DNA of 64,000 bases from Ligustrum vulgare (lineage: Eukaryota > Streptophyta > Magnoliopsida > Lamiales > Oleaceae): positions 98,183,425-98,247,424 of the forward strand of contig OY743168.1 of NCBI GenBank assembly GCA_963555705.1. Direction: 5' to 3'. Of the stretch, positions 11,432 to 23,974 are shown one piece after another. The position numbers and the translations under genes are program-made. The notes below the pieces were generated by a model, which had not been told where the DNA came from, ran no database searches, and was given only the letters and a program-made list of their open reading frames with translations. Numbering within the stretch: the stretch's first letter is position 1; the number at the start of each line of letters is the position of its first letter.

Positions 11432-13770
11432 TGGAACAATATTCAAGCTAAATAATTGTTCATCTGGAAATGAATCATTTAAAGGGTGAGAAACTTTTGA
11501 ATTTTCGAAATTTAATCTGGATAAATGATCTGCAACAACATTTTCCACCCCTTTCTTATCCTTAATTGTAATGTCAAATTCCTGCAATAAAAAAATCCAT
11601 CGAATGAGTCTAGGTTTAGCATCTTTCTTTGTGAACAAATATTTAAGAGCAGAATGATCAGTAAAGATGGTAACAGGGGTCCCAATCAGATAAGTTCGAA
11701 ATTTTTCCAGTGCAAAAAAATAGCTAGCAGCTCTTTTTCAGTAGTTTTGTAATTCAATTGAGCTTGATTCAAAGTTCTGCTAGCATAGTAGATTACATAA
11801 GGTTCCTTACCTTTCCTCTGGCCAAGCACTGCTCCTACAGCTATATCACTTGCATCACACATTAATTCAAAATGTAGAGACCAATCAGGTGATCTAACTA
11901 TGGGTGCAGTGGTGAGTGTCTTTTTTAAATGTTCAAAAGCTGCAGTGCATTCATTAGTCCAAACAAATTTTGTATCATGCATCAAAAGTGTAGTCAAAGG
12001 TTTTTCTATGACACTAAAATCTTTTATGAACCTCCTATAAAAACCTGCATGGCCTAAAAATGATCGAACATCTTTTACAGTTAAAGGAATAGGTAACCTA
12101 GAAATTGAATCTACTTTTGCCTTATCTACTTCCATGCCTTTAGCAGAAATTATATGATCTAAAACAATTCCTCTTGTAACCATGAAATGACATTTCTCCC
12201 AATTAAGGAGAAGTTGCTTATCTTCACACCTACATAAAACAGCTTTCAAATTTGTTAAGCAATCATCAAATGAATCACCATACACAGAGAAATCATCCAT
12301 AAATACTTCCAAAAAAATTTCTATCATGTCATTGAATATGCTAAGCATGCATCTTTGAAAGGTTGCTGGAGCATTATAAAGACCAAAATGCATTCTTTTA
12401 AAAGCAAACGTCCCAAAAGGGCAAGTAAAAGTAGTTTTTTCTTGGTCTTCTAATGTTATTTCAATTTGATGATAGCCTGAAAAACCATCCAAGAAACAAT
12501 AGAATGAATGTCCAACAACTCTTTCTAACACTTGGTCTAAAAATGGTAAAGGGAAGTGGTCTTTTCTGGTCATGGAATTTAATTTCCTATAATCTATGCA
12601 CATTCTCCAACTAGTGGGTACCCTTTTAGTTATCATTTCTCCCTGTTCATTTTCAACAATAGTAACCCCAGTTTTCTTAGGAACTACTTGAGTAGGACTT
12701 ACCCACTTGCTGTCTGCAATAGGATAAATGATACCTGCATCAAGTAATTTTAAAACTTCATTTTTAACAACCTCTTTCATGTTAGGGTTTAGCCTTCTTT
12801 GAGATTCTCTTGAGGGATTCTCATTTTCTTCTAGGAAAATTCTATGAGTGCACACTAAGGGACTAATTCCCTTAATATCTGCTATAGTCCAACCTATTGC
12901 AGATCTATGATCATTCAACACTTTCAACAACAAATTTTCCTGATCACAAGTAAGAGTAGAAGAGATTACCACAGTGTATGATTCATTAGGTCCCAAGAAT
13001 GCATACTTTAGTTCCGATGGAAGAGGTTTAAGCTCCATAGTTGGCATCTTTTCAGATGATGTTTGCATGGGTGTCTGGCTGAAATTTAGAGGCTCAATGT
13101 TTGGCTGCCAAGCTCTTACAGCTGCTGTCTTTACACTTTTTGAAGAGTCTTGAGTGCTGTATAATTCGAGATTCTGCTCAAGTTGCTCATCAGGATCTTC
13201 TAACTCAATTAGCAGCTTTTCCAACATATTAACTTCCTGCACTTCATCAAAAGCTTTTGGTTGCCTACAAGCATTGAAAATGTTAAGTTCCAAAGACATA
13301 TTGCCAAAAGTCAACTTTAAAATATCACTCCTACAATTTATTAAAGCATTTGAAGTTGCAAGAAATGGTCTACCAAGAATAACAAGGATTTGAGGAGAAG
13401 TTTTAGGTGTACTTTGAACATCAATAACAACAAAGTCAACTGGATAATAGAATTTATCGACTTGAACCAAAACATCCTCAATTATCCCTCTAGGAATCTT
13501 AACAGATCTATCTGCTAATTGTAAAATCATGGGGGTAGGTTTAAGTTCACCAAGACCAAGTTGTGTATACACACTAAAGGGCAAAAGATTTACACTTGAA
13601 CCTAAATTTAGCAAGGCATGACCAATACGAGTGGTTCCTATCATACAAGCAATAGTTGGAGAACCAGGATCTTTAAGTTTTTGAGGAGTTTGGCATTGTA
13701 TGATAGGACTCACTTGTTCAGTTAAAAATGCTTTGTTCTTAACAGCTAGCTTCATTTTCACTGTACACAA
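11432..13770 (-). pseudogene. Protease, reverse transcriptase and RNase H of the gypsy pol (broken)
   Basis: The protease segment reads ALLNLGSSVNLLP, where Athila-type proteases normally have DLGAS, so the catalytic aspartate appears replaced by asparagine. Reverse transcriptase follows (WRMCIDYRKLN, FCFLDGFSGY-like block, FMDDFSVYG). RNase H has CDASDIAVGAVL and later ENVVADHLSRL. A one-base deletion in a T run (A run on the plus strand, 11714-11720) shifts the frame inside RNase H. The ATG at 13770 is only the first methionine after a stop. The true frame continues upstream into gag. Confidence 0.85.
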
Positions 13771-15505
13771 ATCCTTAAGAAATTGAGCATAGGCAGGGAC
13801 TTGTTGAATTGCATCTAACAGAGGAATATTTACCCTAACTTGCTTAAAGATCTCATGAATTTCTGTTTGATTTTCGGTCTTATTACCATGTTGTAATCTT
13901 TGAGGAAAAGGGGCAGGGGGTGCACCTACTATTGACCTAGGTGGTTCCTAAACATCAGATAGAGATTTTAACACAGTATCATAAACATGAGGTTCAGCTT
14001 GCTTACCCACCAAGTTCTCTTGCTTACCCACCAAGTTCTCTTTGAGTTCAGGAACTTGGATTTGCTTACCACTTCTCAAGGTAGTTACTGCTTTCACATG
14101 TCTTAGATTGGACTCATCGACCCCATTGTATTGAGTTTTAGGATTAGGCATTGGTTGAGCTGGAAACTTACCTTTTTCTTGTGCACTTGCTTGGGTAGTC
14201 AATTTTGTAAGCTGAGATCGGATGTCATTAATGGCCTGAGAGTTTTGATTATTGATGGCAGCTTGACTTTGCATGAATTGTTGGATTTGGTCTTCCAGAC
14301 TTCTCTTCTGCGGTGGCATATAAGGTGTTGGTTGTGAAGGTCCAGCATTGTTTCCAACATTATTGCTTCCTCCTTGATCATTCCTCCAACTGAAATTTGG
14401 ATGATTTCTCCAACCTGGATTAAAAGTACTCGAATATGGATTAGAATAAAGTTTGGAAATCATATTAACAGCAACAGATTAATCAAAATACATCTCTTTT
14501 AGTTGGGGAAGTGCAGGGCAATCAGAGGTTAAATGTTGTGCATCTTCAAAAATCGAACATTTTTCTAAAATAGTGGAAGATGAATTGACTTCATTCACTT
14601 TTTGAGTTTTCAAATTTTCAAGTTTTCGAGTAATGACAGCCAATCGGGCATTTATGTCATCATCTGCTCTAAGTGAATGAATTCCATTTCCAGATGCAAT
14701 CTTTGGAAATTCAGTTTTTATTGTAACAACCCTATCAAACTCATCAATGTTATCCCAAGATTGGGCATTTTCAGCTAAATCATCAAAAAATGTAAAAACT
14801 TCATTTGGGTCTTTTGTAAAGAAATCACCATTACTCATGGTTTGCACAAATTGTCTCATTTCTGGTCTGAGCCCTTCATAAAAAAAATTTAAATAACATC
14901 CATTACTCATAACCATGATGGGGACAAGATAACAACAAATCTTTGAATCTTTCCCAACTAGTGTAAAAATTTTCATTATTCTTTTGGGAAAAATTCATAA
15001 TTTGTCTTTGAATAGCGGTGGTTCTTTGTGGTGGAAAAAACTTTTTAATGAACTCTTTCCGCATATTTGCCCAATTTGTAATTGAACCAGGCCTTAAAGA
15101 GTTAAGCCATGACTTAGCTTTATCCTTTAGTGAAAAAGGGAAAAGTTTGAGTCGAATGACTTCCTCAATGCAATTTCTTTCAAGAAAAGTAAAACAAACC
15201 CCTTCAAATTCCTGAATGTGGTGATAAGAACTCTCTGATGGCATCCCATGGAAGCGTGGTAGATGATCAATCATTCCCGGTATAAAGTTGAAAACCGCTG
15301 CATTTGCAGGAATTATTATGCATGACGAAGTGCTTGCCACCGTTGGAAAAATGTAGTCTCTAAGACTTTGAACGACTGGCGCCTCATTTGGATCTGCATT
15401 ATTTGCCATTACTACCTGCTGATTTTCAAGAATTAAAAATTGGTTAGTAGGTTCTAATCTTACTAATTGCTTAGAATAATCTCGAAACCAAACAGACATA
15501 AACAA
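13771..15505 (-). pseudogene. gag region of the gypsy element (broken)
   Basis: Contains a retrotransposon gag core (LFPFSLKDKAKSWLNSL, NFYTSWERFKDLL), a YSNPYSSTFNPGWRNHPNFSW segment and the VTTLRSGKQI motif typical of plant Athila/Tat gag-pol. Lesions: TAA at 14903-14905, an extra T in a run at 14880-14887 (plus coordinates), TAA at 14479-14481, and TAG at 13948-13950. After the last of these the same frame carries on into a conserved INIPLLDAI-like block and the protease. A start at or near 15505, about 85 bp after the primer site, is likely. gag forms the virus-like particle. Here it is inactive. Confidence 0.82.
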
Positions 15506-15589
15506 AGAACAATATCAAGAATAGTAGTCGAACAAAATAATAATAAAAAAATAACAGAATTCAGCAAAAATCAGTTAACACCAAATTAA

Positions 15590-15607
15590 TCCCCGGCAAC
15601 GGCGCCA
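15590..15607 (-). other. Primer-binding site (tRNA-Asp type) of the gypsy element
   Basis: The minus strand reads TGGCGCCGTTGCCGGGGA, six bases after the LTR end (TCGAGTCA). This sequence is the widely seen primer site of Athila/Tat elements, complementary to the 3' end of tRNA-Asp. Confidence 0.85.
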
Positions 15608-15613
15608 AAAACT

Positions 15614-16851
15614 TGACTCGATATTAAACCTACCCTCCAAGTATAAAGGGGTCAAGTTATAGCCTAGCAATAATTCAGGGTCATTCTTCCTAGGGATTTT
15701 ATTGGTATCATAATATTTGATAAATTCAAGTTTTAAACTATGATTTCGAAATTACTTAAATGATAAAAAGAGAATATAATTAAATTGCAATGAAAGAGAA
15801 ATTTGAGTGAAGTTATTCTTTCACTATCAATTGGGCTTTTCAAATAAGATTAGTGTGAATTTCTTGATATCGATAAGATTTAAACACATTAGCAGAAAAT
15901 TAGTCAATTTATTTTATGGCATTTAGTCGAGCATGTTGTGTGCATATTTAATACATAGCACATCAACGACATTCATCCATGTAAAATAATTTGAAAACTT
16001 AAAACAATTTATAAACTCTTATCCATAACAACAATTCACCCATAAGAAATTAAAACACGCCCATTGAAGCTAAGAATAACTCCCCTAAAAAATAACTCAG
16101 CCGAACATAATTAAATTAACAGAAATCAAAATCAAGTAAACACTTAACCATTACTCGAACGAAATTCAAATTCGGGAATAAAATCTCAATAACTAAAATA
16201 TATCTAAAATCAAACTAACATCCATAATCTGAATCTATATGAACTAGCAATCAAAACAATTGAAAATCTAGACAAAATACAATAATTTAAACTAGAACAA
16301 GTAACCAAAACAGAGGCTGCTGCGTGAAGTTGAAGACCGGAGGCTGCTGATCCAGTGTGGTTGTTGGACTGTACGAGAGCTGGTTTCTGGACAAGATTGG
16401 AGTTGCGGGGCTGGAGAGTTGTCGAGGCTTCTGTGTGTTATGTGCCTTGCGATTGGTTGTGTGAGGATGCTAGAGGCTGCCGAGTGGTGAGAGAGGGATG
16501 GACGGTGTGGCTGGTGATGTGTTGCGGCTCTTTAAGGTTTCTGTAAGTCTGCTGTTGGCTGGGAACGGTGGTTTAGTGGTTGAGGTACTAAGTTGGGTTG
16601 AGAGTAGAGAGTTGGCGTGATGTGTGGGAATGAAAGAGAGAGAGACGGTTGTGTGAAGTGAAAGTGGAGGAGCAGGCTGTTGGGAGTTAAGGTTGGTGCG
16701 GCTGAAGAAGATGAGCTGTTGGGGAGTGGGGTCTGGTGGAAGAGGGAGTGCTGGCCGTGAGAGAGAAGTGAGAGACGAGGCAGAGAGTGGGAGAACAGGT
16801 TGCGGCTGGTAAGAGGATGGCTGAGGGCTTAATGGTGGATTGGAGAAGAAG

Positions 16852-16927
<76 letters not shown>

Positions 16928-17227
16928 GTGGCTGGAAGAAGGAAGATATGGAGAGGGAGAGTGGGATGGCGGCTGAAGGTTACGGTGTGAGAGAGTAGGT
17001 TGAGGAATTGGTTCTATTATGGGCTTTTTCGGTCCATTAAATGAAGGATTTTTGGGTTGAACTTGTCCAAAATATACCTGTAATCAAATAAATGAATTTT
17101 TTAGCAATTAAAGTTAATTTAGAGTAAAACAAATAAATTTTACTCTAAATGACAAAATTTATATCCCAAAATTGTATTTTTTTCATTTATTTACCTATCT
17201 AAAATACGTAAAATTGGACAATAATCA
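15614..17227 (-). repeat. 5' LTR of the gypsy element
   Basis: About 1.61 kb, TGATTATT to CGAGTCA on the coding strand. It aligns with the left LTR and lacks the hAT insertion. Short open frames at 16355-16546 and 16787-16990 are chance frames; the second is Arg-Glu repeats from the GA array. Confidence 0.88.
16857..16924. repeat. (GA)n microsatellite inside the LTR
   Basis: About 68 bp of nearly pure GA. The matching site in the left LTR (about 8071-8090) has only about ten units, so the array changed length after the two LTRs were formed. Confidence 0.95.
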
Positions 17228-17276
17228 CCTCTTTCCCTTAATAGTGTGAAACTATGTTTCATTCAGTCTATCAAAT

Positions 17277-18787
17277 TGTTCACTTATATCTCGCGATGCC
17301 AGATATCCCCGCAAGTGTACGGGTCGTGAGAAGTAATAAAGTGGACCTAGGAGTCCGGATTATCGTCCAACGAGGACTGCTATTAATTACCGAAATATTT
17401 TAGTTCTACACTTTATTTGAACGAACAAATGAATTTGAGGTTTTTAACTAAAACTACAGAATTAAACTAAAGAATTTAAAATTAAAGAATTGTTTTGTTT
17501 TCAAATACGATTGTAAAGTAGTTGGGATTTACGATTTCACCTAACCAATTAAATTAACTCCAATTCCAGTTTTATTTCCTAAATATGCATTCGGTCGAAT
17601 TCACTAATTTAAATTGAAATTCCTCTCTCGAGTTTAAATCAACTCTACCTAAATAAGTCAACCATGTATCTCTACAGCGGGTCTGAATATTCCTTATCTA
17701 GATGCATTACATTCTAGAATTCAGACATGACCACAATAATTACAAGAGTATATCTCCATCTCTCGTTCAATTACCGGATTTATTACCTAGATCTATGTTA
17801 TTAACTCACCTCTCGGATTATGGAAATAACACATAAAATCATGAATAAGTGGTCAGTTCATTCACGCATTAAACGCAATAATAAATCAACACATGCATTA
17901 AAGCGTTAAAACAAGGAATATGAAATTAAAATAATTAATTAGACTACATCGTTCATCCCAACATCAAATTTAGATACACATCATATTTAAATAGCAAAAA
18001 CAAAATATAATGACGTTCATTGAAAATAACAACGAAGAATGGAAAGATTGCACCAATTATCAATTCTTCAAGTATCTTCAATTTATGCCCCTCTGCGATG
18101 CTTGAATCTCCAAGAATTTTAATTCAAATCTCTGTTGTGGCTCGTTCTATGGAGAGGCAAAGGTTTTGATCTCGTGCCTCTTATGTTGTATATATAAGTT
18201 TTGGAGAAACCTAGGTCAAGAAAGAGAAACTTCTGTTGAAAATCTCGAGAAAAAGCCCACAGTCGACCCAGTCGGATAACTGCGCGATCGCTTGGCTTCA
18301 ACCCTAGCGATCGCGTGCTTGACCCTAAGACTCTCGGGATATATTTTCGCACCATCTCGCGATCGCGTGGCACGTATCCAGCGATCGTAACTTCCATCTT
18401 TTCTCGACTGTGTAAGTTGGTCCCTGACTTTTAATTGCACCTTCATTCCTCAACTTCCAATTGTTTCAATTTAGTCCCCAAACTTTATATTCTTCTCGAT
18501 TTGCCCATTTAAGCTCTTAATTCATTCAATTAGGTCCTCCAACCTCTGATTCGTTCATTTTGGCACATTGCCTCTTTCCGATTGACGTCACAAACTCCTC
18601 ACTTGTCCAATTTAGGTCCAATTAGCAATCCAATTATGCGTTTTCCCATTGATTTCATCATTCTTCATATGTTGGGATATTTTCTGAAAAGTAAACGATA
18701 AACAAAAATTAAATAGTAAATATTCCTAAACAAAAATAATTACACCTAATTTAGACATACAAATAAGTGTATAAAATACACTTATCA
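17277..18787 (-). repeat. Solo LTR of gypsy family LTR-B
   Basis: A 1.51-kb sequence with plus-strand ends TGTTCACTTATATC and TACACTTATCA. It matches the LTR at 60775-62774 (same length without its MITE) and, inverted, 39212-40658. Shared landmarks are CCGCAAGTGTACGGG, GGAGTCCGGATTATCGTCC and ATAAGTGTATAAAATA. No primer site or internal region follows, so it is a solo LTR. The flanks (CAAAT and AAATA) give no exact 5-bp duplication. Confidence 0.75.
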
Positions 18788-18896
18788 AAATAATTCATTC
18801 GAGTGTGTGAAATAGAAACAAAATTTTTCGGGGAGTTGTTATATTGCGCTATTAACTAGAAATTTATTTTATCATAATATTGATAATGAAAACAAC

Positions 18897-20141
18897 TAGT
18901 AACGGATCCACCATTATGAGAGGTAGCGCAGCTGCGCTACCTGGCCACCGGTGGATCGCCACTAGCGTCGGCAGTGGCACTGCGCAAGGAGATCCCATTT
19001 TTTTTTTTGCCCAAATAACTGTCAACGCACAAGCCCAGAAGAGACCAATCCAGATACAATCCTTCTCAGGCGTGAAATTGGTCCAATTTGCAAGAGTTCA
19101 ACCCAAGCCAAATCCCTAAATCCCTTCCCAATTCTAACTCTCAAGCTCAACCTTTCCACGATCGCCGCTCTAGCCTCCAAGCCAGCAGCAGCCTTTCCGT
19201 CGTCACCAGTTGCTTCACGTGCACCGGTGCATGTCATCGTCGCTGCTCCACAGTCTCCAGACTCTCCACCCCAGTGCCTGTTGGTTTATTTAGACGGTAA
19301 TGCAATTATCTCTGTTGTTTTTGTTGTTGTTATATGTATATATATTGGTTTTGTAATGTGATGTGATTTGTGAATGTCTAAGTTTTAACCATTTTAATCA
19401 GTAATATTGATGTTTGATTTCTCGATTTTTTTGTTATATTACTCGACTGTCCATTGCTCATTGTCATTCTCCAATTTTTTATCCATTTGTGATTTCTCAT
19501 TTCAATTATCAGGCAATGCTGCCAAACTTTGATTCGTTATAATTGATTTGGGAATTACGCATAAATGTTACATTTAAGTTTTTGCAATGTGGTTAGATTT
19601 GTGATTATTGGGATGAAAATATGATTTGATTTGTTAATTGTGATTATTGATTTATAGGTTGTGATTTGTAAATTGAGATTTGATGAAAATATGTCGTAAA
19701 TGTGATTATTAATCAATAGGTTGTGAATTGAAATTTGGTGAATATTTGATTTGAGATAATTGATTTAAAGATTATCGAATGTTTTTTCCAACCTAAACGA
19801 AAATCTCAACCTAATGGTTCTAGTTCTAACAGTCCTACAACTGCTTCTAATAGTAGTAGACCACACGAGTTAGTAGATTTTGATAACACAAAGAAATTTT
19901 GCACTAAATTCAATATGATTGAACTTGTGTCGAATCCAGGGAAACGGCCCCCAATCGAGTCATATAATTTCATATATTTCATTACAACTTTTTATTTTAT
20001 TTCTATACATATTTATTCATTTTTAAATATTATTTCATTAAATAATATTCACAATCTCGCTACTGCAATTCTTGACATTCGTCGGTCAATAGTCAACGGA
20101 ACCAACACTCTAGCTGGAGTTCCCAACTGGATCCGCTACTG
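18897..20141 (+). mobile_element. Defective hAT element with transposase N-terminal remnant
   Basis: Termini TAGTAACGGATCCA and, inverted, CAGTAGCGGATCCA. The perfect 8-bp duplication AAAACAAC lies at 18889-18896 and 20142-20149. Near 19780-19965 the plus strand encodes IECFFQPKRKS, a serine/asparagine-rich linker, HELVDFDN and ELVSNPGKRPPIESYN. This resembles the N-terminus of plant zf-MYM-type/hAT-dimerisation transposase-like proteins (FFKRK..., then a DPGLRPPI-type motif). The rest of the transposase is missing, so the copy is non-autonomous. Positions 19088-19298 could be an untranslated or leader exon. Confidence 0.82.
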
Positions 20142-20149
20142 AAAACAAC

Positions 20150-20818
20150 CCTTGAGAAGAGGGTTGAAGAACAAATTATATGCATGATTTTACATGAAAA
20201 TAAATTAAAAAGTAGGTAAAAAACTTCATCAGTTAGTCAAGATTTAGTTGTAGGGTCTACGCTATTACATGATAACAACTTTGTCTCAGATCAATCTCAA
20301 TCATCTATTTTTATTTTAGTTCATAATTTTTGACATTTCAAATATTTTTAAATTACACATTCATAAAAGAAGGCAAAAAAAAAAAAATCACAAAAGCTTC
20401 TAAAAATCACATTACCAAACATGCTCTCAAATTATATTTTTAGTAAATTTTGATAAAAAATGATGAAATGTGAGGTTGAAATATTGTGGATTCCAAAAAT
20501 AAATAGTTAAAATTAATTATTGATTTTGGTTTTAAAATTAAAATAATATTTTAATCAGGTAATGCTTTTCAAATATCATAAATTCATACATGCCTCTAGC
20601 TAGGAAAATAACATATTGGATAATCTTTTTTTTTTTTTTTGATTACCCATATTGGATAATCTTAATTAATAGATATTTCACAAAGTTAACTATAAATTAA
20701 TTATTCCAATTTTATATTCGTGAACTCATTTTCTTGAAAGTAAAAATAAAAAGTGAGTTTTCTCATATAGATTAGTTTTTTTTTTTGTCAAATTCCATAT
20801 TCCAAATTCTATAGCGCC
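20150..20818. other. Upstream region of the raffinose synthase gene
   Basis: AT-rich DNA between the hAT element and the TATA box, with two T runs (about 20628-20640 and 20778-20787). No specific regulatory motif is claimed. Confidence 0.4.
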
Positions 20819-20826
20819 TATATAAG
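20819..20826 (+). promoter_or_regulatory. TATA box of the raffinose synthase gene
   Basis: TATATAAG lies 106-113 bp before the start codon, which leaves room for a leader of about 80 bp starting near 20850. The leader is TC-rich, as common in plant genes. Confidence 0.6.
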
Positions 20827-20931
20827 CCTGAATTTGGGCTTCATTTCTCTTCATCAAAACCTCTTAGTTTTCTTGAATTTCTCTTTGCATTCTTGTTACT
20901 GTTCTTTTAGTTTCTTTGTTATTCGTTTTAG

Positions 20932-23900
20932 ATGGCTCCCAGTTTGGGCAAAGATGGTTCAAATGCCACTGTTCTTGCTGATGGATTCAACAATTCATTA
21001 ATCACATTAGATGAAGATAATTTCATGGTCAACGATCATGTTTTCCTCTCTGAAGTTCCGGCGAATATCACCGCCACACCATCACCTTACACCGCCGGTC
21101 AAAAGTCCGTAGCAACCTCTCCGGGTTGCTTTGTGGGCTTCGACGTGGAGGTGCCCGAAAGCCACCATGTTATCCCAATTGGGAAGCTCAAAGATATCAA
21201 ATTCATGTCCATTTTCAGGTTCAAGGTTTGGTGGACTACCCACTGGATTGGCACCGATGGAAGGGACCTTGAAAGGGAAACACAGATAGTCATTCTTGAC
21301 CAATCCTCCACTGGCAGGCCCTATGTTTTGCTTCTTCCACTCCTGGAAGGGCCTTTTCGGGCTTCACTTCAGCCCGGAAAAGACGACTACATCGACATCT
21401 GCGTCGAAAGCGGCTCGAGCAAAGTCACCGGAGCTTCATTCCGGAGTGTTCTCTACATGCACGTCGGTGATGATCCGTTCAGTTTGGTGAAAGAAGCCAT
21501 GAAAGTAGTTCGAGCTCACCTTGGAACTTTCAGGCTCTTGGAAGAGAAAACTCCACCAGGTATTGTAGACAAATTCGGGTGGTGCACTTGGGATGCTTTT
21601 TACTTGACTGTTCAGCCTCAGGGCGTCTTGGAGGGCGTAAAGGGGCTGGTTGACGGCGGCTGTCCACCGGGGCTGGTGTTGATCGACGACGGGTGGCAGT
21701 CCATTTGCCACGACGAGGACCCGATCACCTCTGAGGGCATTAATCGGACATCCGCCGGCGAGCAAATGCCTTGCAGGCTGATAAAATTCGAAGAAAATTA
21801 CAAATTCAGAGACTACGTGAGCCCGAAAAAGGATAAGGGCATGGCAGCATTTATAAGGGATCTCAAGGACACCTTCAGCAGTGTGGACTATGTTTACGTG
21901 TGGCATGCCCTGTGTGGGTACTGGGGGGGGCTTCGACCCGGCGTTTCGGGCATGCCGGAGGCGAAGGTGATTAAACCCAAGTTGACACCTGGATTAGAGA
22001 CTACCATGGAAGATTTGGCTGTCGATAAGATTGTGAACAATGGCGTTGGGTTGGTCCCACCGGAGATTGCCGATCGTATGTACGAAGGACTACATGCTCG
22101 TCTTGAATCCGTCGGTATCGATGGAGTTAAAGTGGATGTTATTCACGTAAGTTCTTTGCAATATTTATCCAATTATCTAATACAATATTTATTAATAATA
22201 ATTTGGACGTAAATTTTCTTTTGTAAATGTGTTTATATTTGTAGTTATTGGAGATGCTATGCGAGGACTATGGTGGAAGAGTCGACTTGGCCAAGGCTTA
22301 TTACAAAGCCTTGTCATCTTCGGTTAGGAACCACTTCAAAGGGAATGGTGTGATTGCTAGCATGGAACACTGCAACGACTTTATGTTTCTTGGAACCGAG
22401 GCCATATCTCTTGGTCGAGTTGGTAAGTTATTCAAATTTATCCAGCCTTCTACGTTAAGCCCCTGCTGACGGAGATTAAAATTAGAATTTTAATAAATTT
22501 TGATAAAAATTTATTATTAAAAAGTTGTGAGTTTTTATGATTGATTTTTTATTTTGACTTATATTAGAGTGTAGCATGGGCTAAATAATTATATTGAACA
22601 ACTGATGTTGAAATTTATATCGATGTTTCTTCCACGTATAAAATTGAATTAAAATTTGAGACAAAGTCAAAATTTAATTTTAATATATCTCACAACAGCT
22701 TTTTAAGAATAATCTATTTTTACAAAAATTTAAGAATAATTTAGTTTTTTTCTATCTAAACAAAAAGAGGGCATTAATTATATATTGTTTCGTAAAAGTA
22801 ATTTGTTTATAAATAAAGAATTTGATATTTTCGAGTTAAAATATGTGGGTGAAAAATGATTTTTAAAAAATCGTTTGATTACAAAACAAAGGCTTTAATT
22901 CTCTCTATACTTGGAGGAGCTTAACAATGAAATTGTGCTTCTTAATTCTCAACAGGCGATGACTTTTGGTGCACCGATCCATCTGGGGATCCCAATGGCA
23001 CATTCTGGCTTCAAGGGTGCCACATGGTTCACTGTGCCTACAACAGTTTGTGGATGGGCAATTTCATCCACCCCGATTGGGACATGTTCCAATCTACCCA
23101 TCCCTGTGCGGAGTTTCACGCCGCCTCCCGTGCAATTTCCGGTGGACCAATATATGTTAGCGATTCAGTTGGCAAGCACAATTTTGAGGTTCTCAAGAGT
23201 ATGGTTATGCCTGATGGCTCCATCTTGCGCTGCGACTACTATGCCCTTCCTACTCGTGACTGCCTCTTTGAAGACCCCCTCCATGATGGGAAAACCATGC
23301 TCAAAATTTGGAACCTGAACAAGGTAATATTACTGTGAATTCTTTTGTTTATTGCAAGTGTTCGACAAAAGTCCTAAACGAGAGTGTTTTGTTTTTCGTA
23401 TTTGAATCAGTACACTGGAGTCGTGGGCGCCTTCAACTGTCAAGGAGGAGGATGGTGCAGGGAAACAAGGCGCAACCAGTGCGCCTCCCAGTATTCTCAT
23501 GTCGTCTCCTCCACGGCCAGCCCCAGTGACATCGAGTGGAAACATGGCACAAACCCAATTCCAGTTGAAGGAGTTGAAGTATTTGCTGCCTACATGTACA
23601 GCGAAAAGAGGCTGATACTAGCAAAATCATCGAGCGCCATTGAAATTTCACTCGAGCCCTTCAATTTTGAGCTTATAACAGTCTCTCCAGTGACAGTTTT
23701 GGCGAACACATCCATCCAATTTGCTCCGATTGGTCTAGTGAACATGCTCAATACTGGTGGCGCAATTCAATCACTCGAGTTCGATGATTATGATGATTCA
23801 GTTCAAGTTGGTATCAAAGGGACAGGTGAAATGAGGGTATATGCATCACAGAAGCCAGTAGCTTGCAGAGTCAATGGGGAAAATGTGGCGTTTGGCTACG

Positions 23901-23974
23901 AGCAGTACATGGTTATTATTCAAGTCCCATGGCCAAATTCTTCTGGGATTTCTGCTATTGACTACTTGTTTTGA
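20932..23974 (+). CDS. RFS: Raffinose synthase (galactinol-sucrose galactosyltransferase)
   Basis: Transfers galactose from galactinol to sucrose to make raffinose, a storage and stress-protective sugar; cytosolic by family knowledge. Four exons: 20932-22146, 22245-22422, 22956-23323 and 23411-23974. All introns are GT..AG, with phases 0, 1 and 0, giving 774 residues without a break. This is close to Arabidopsis RS5. Recognised blocks are FRFKVWWTTHWIGTDGRD, PPGIVDKFGWCTWDAFY, LIDDGWQS, VWHALCGYWGGLRPG, IASMEHCNDFMFLGTEAISL, DDFWCTDPSGDPNGTFW and GGGWCRETRRN. By GH36 analogy the nucleophile is the Asp of KVDVIH (about residue 402) and the acid/base is probably the Asp of GGPIYVSD (about 534). 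Stachyose synthases carry an extra block of about 80 residues that is absent here. No signal peptide. Intron 2 holds a short dispersed repeat. Confidence 0.95.

Larger units (their letters stand above)
6086..17227 (-). mobile_element. Ty3/gypsy (Athila-like) LTR retrotransposon, full length, decayed
   Basis: An 11.1-kb element transcribed on the minus strand: 5' LTR at right (15614-17227), primer site, gag-pol, a long untranslated 3' region, 3' LTR at left (6086-8422). LTRs start TGATTATT on the coding strand. Domain order protease, reverse transcriptase, RNase H, integrase is that of Ty3/gypsy. The primer site, the FMDD reverse transcriptase motif and the LRSGK motif in gag fit the Athila/Tat branch. 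LTR outer ends are fixed to within a few bases. The flanks (ACACT and CCTCT) do not give a clean 5-bp duplication. The coding region has five stops and two frameshifts, so the copy cannot encode an intact polyprotein. Confidence 0.9.

Noticed and set aside
16787..16990. Open frame rich in Arg-Glu repeats
   Set aside because: It is the translation of a (GA)n microsatellite inside an LTR.
21436..21906. 156-codon open frame on the minus strand
   Set aside because: A shadow of raffinose synthase exon 1.
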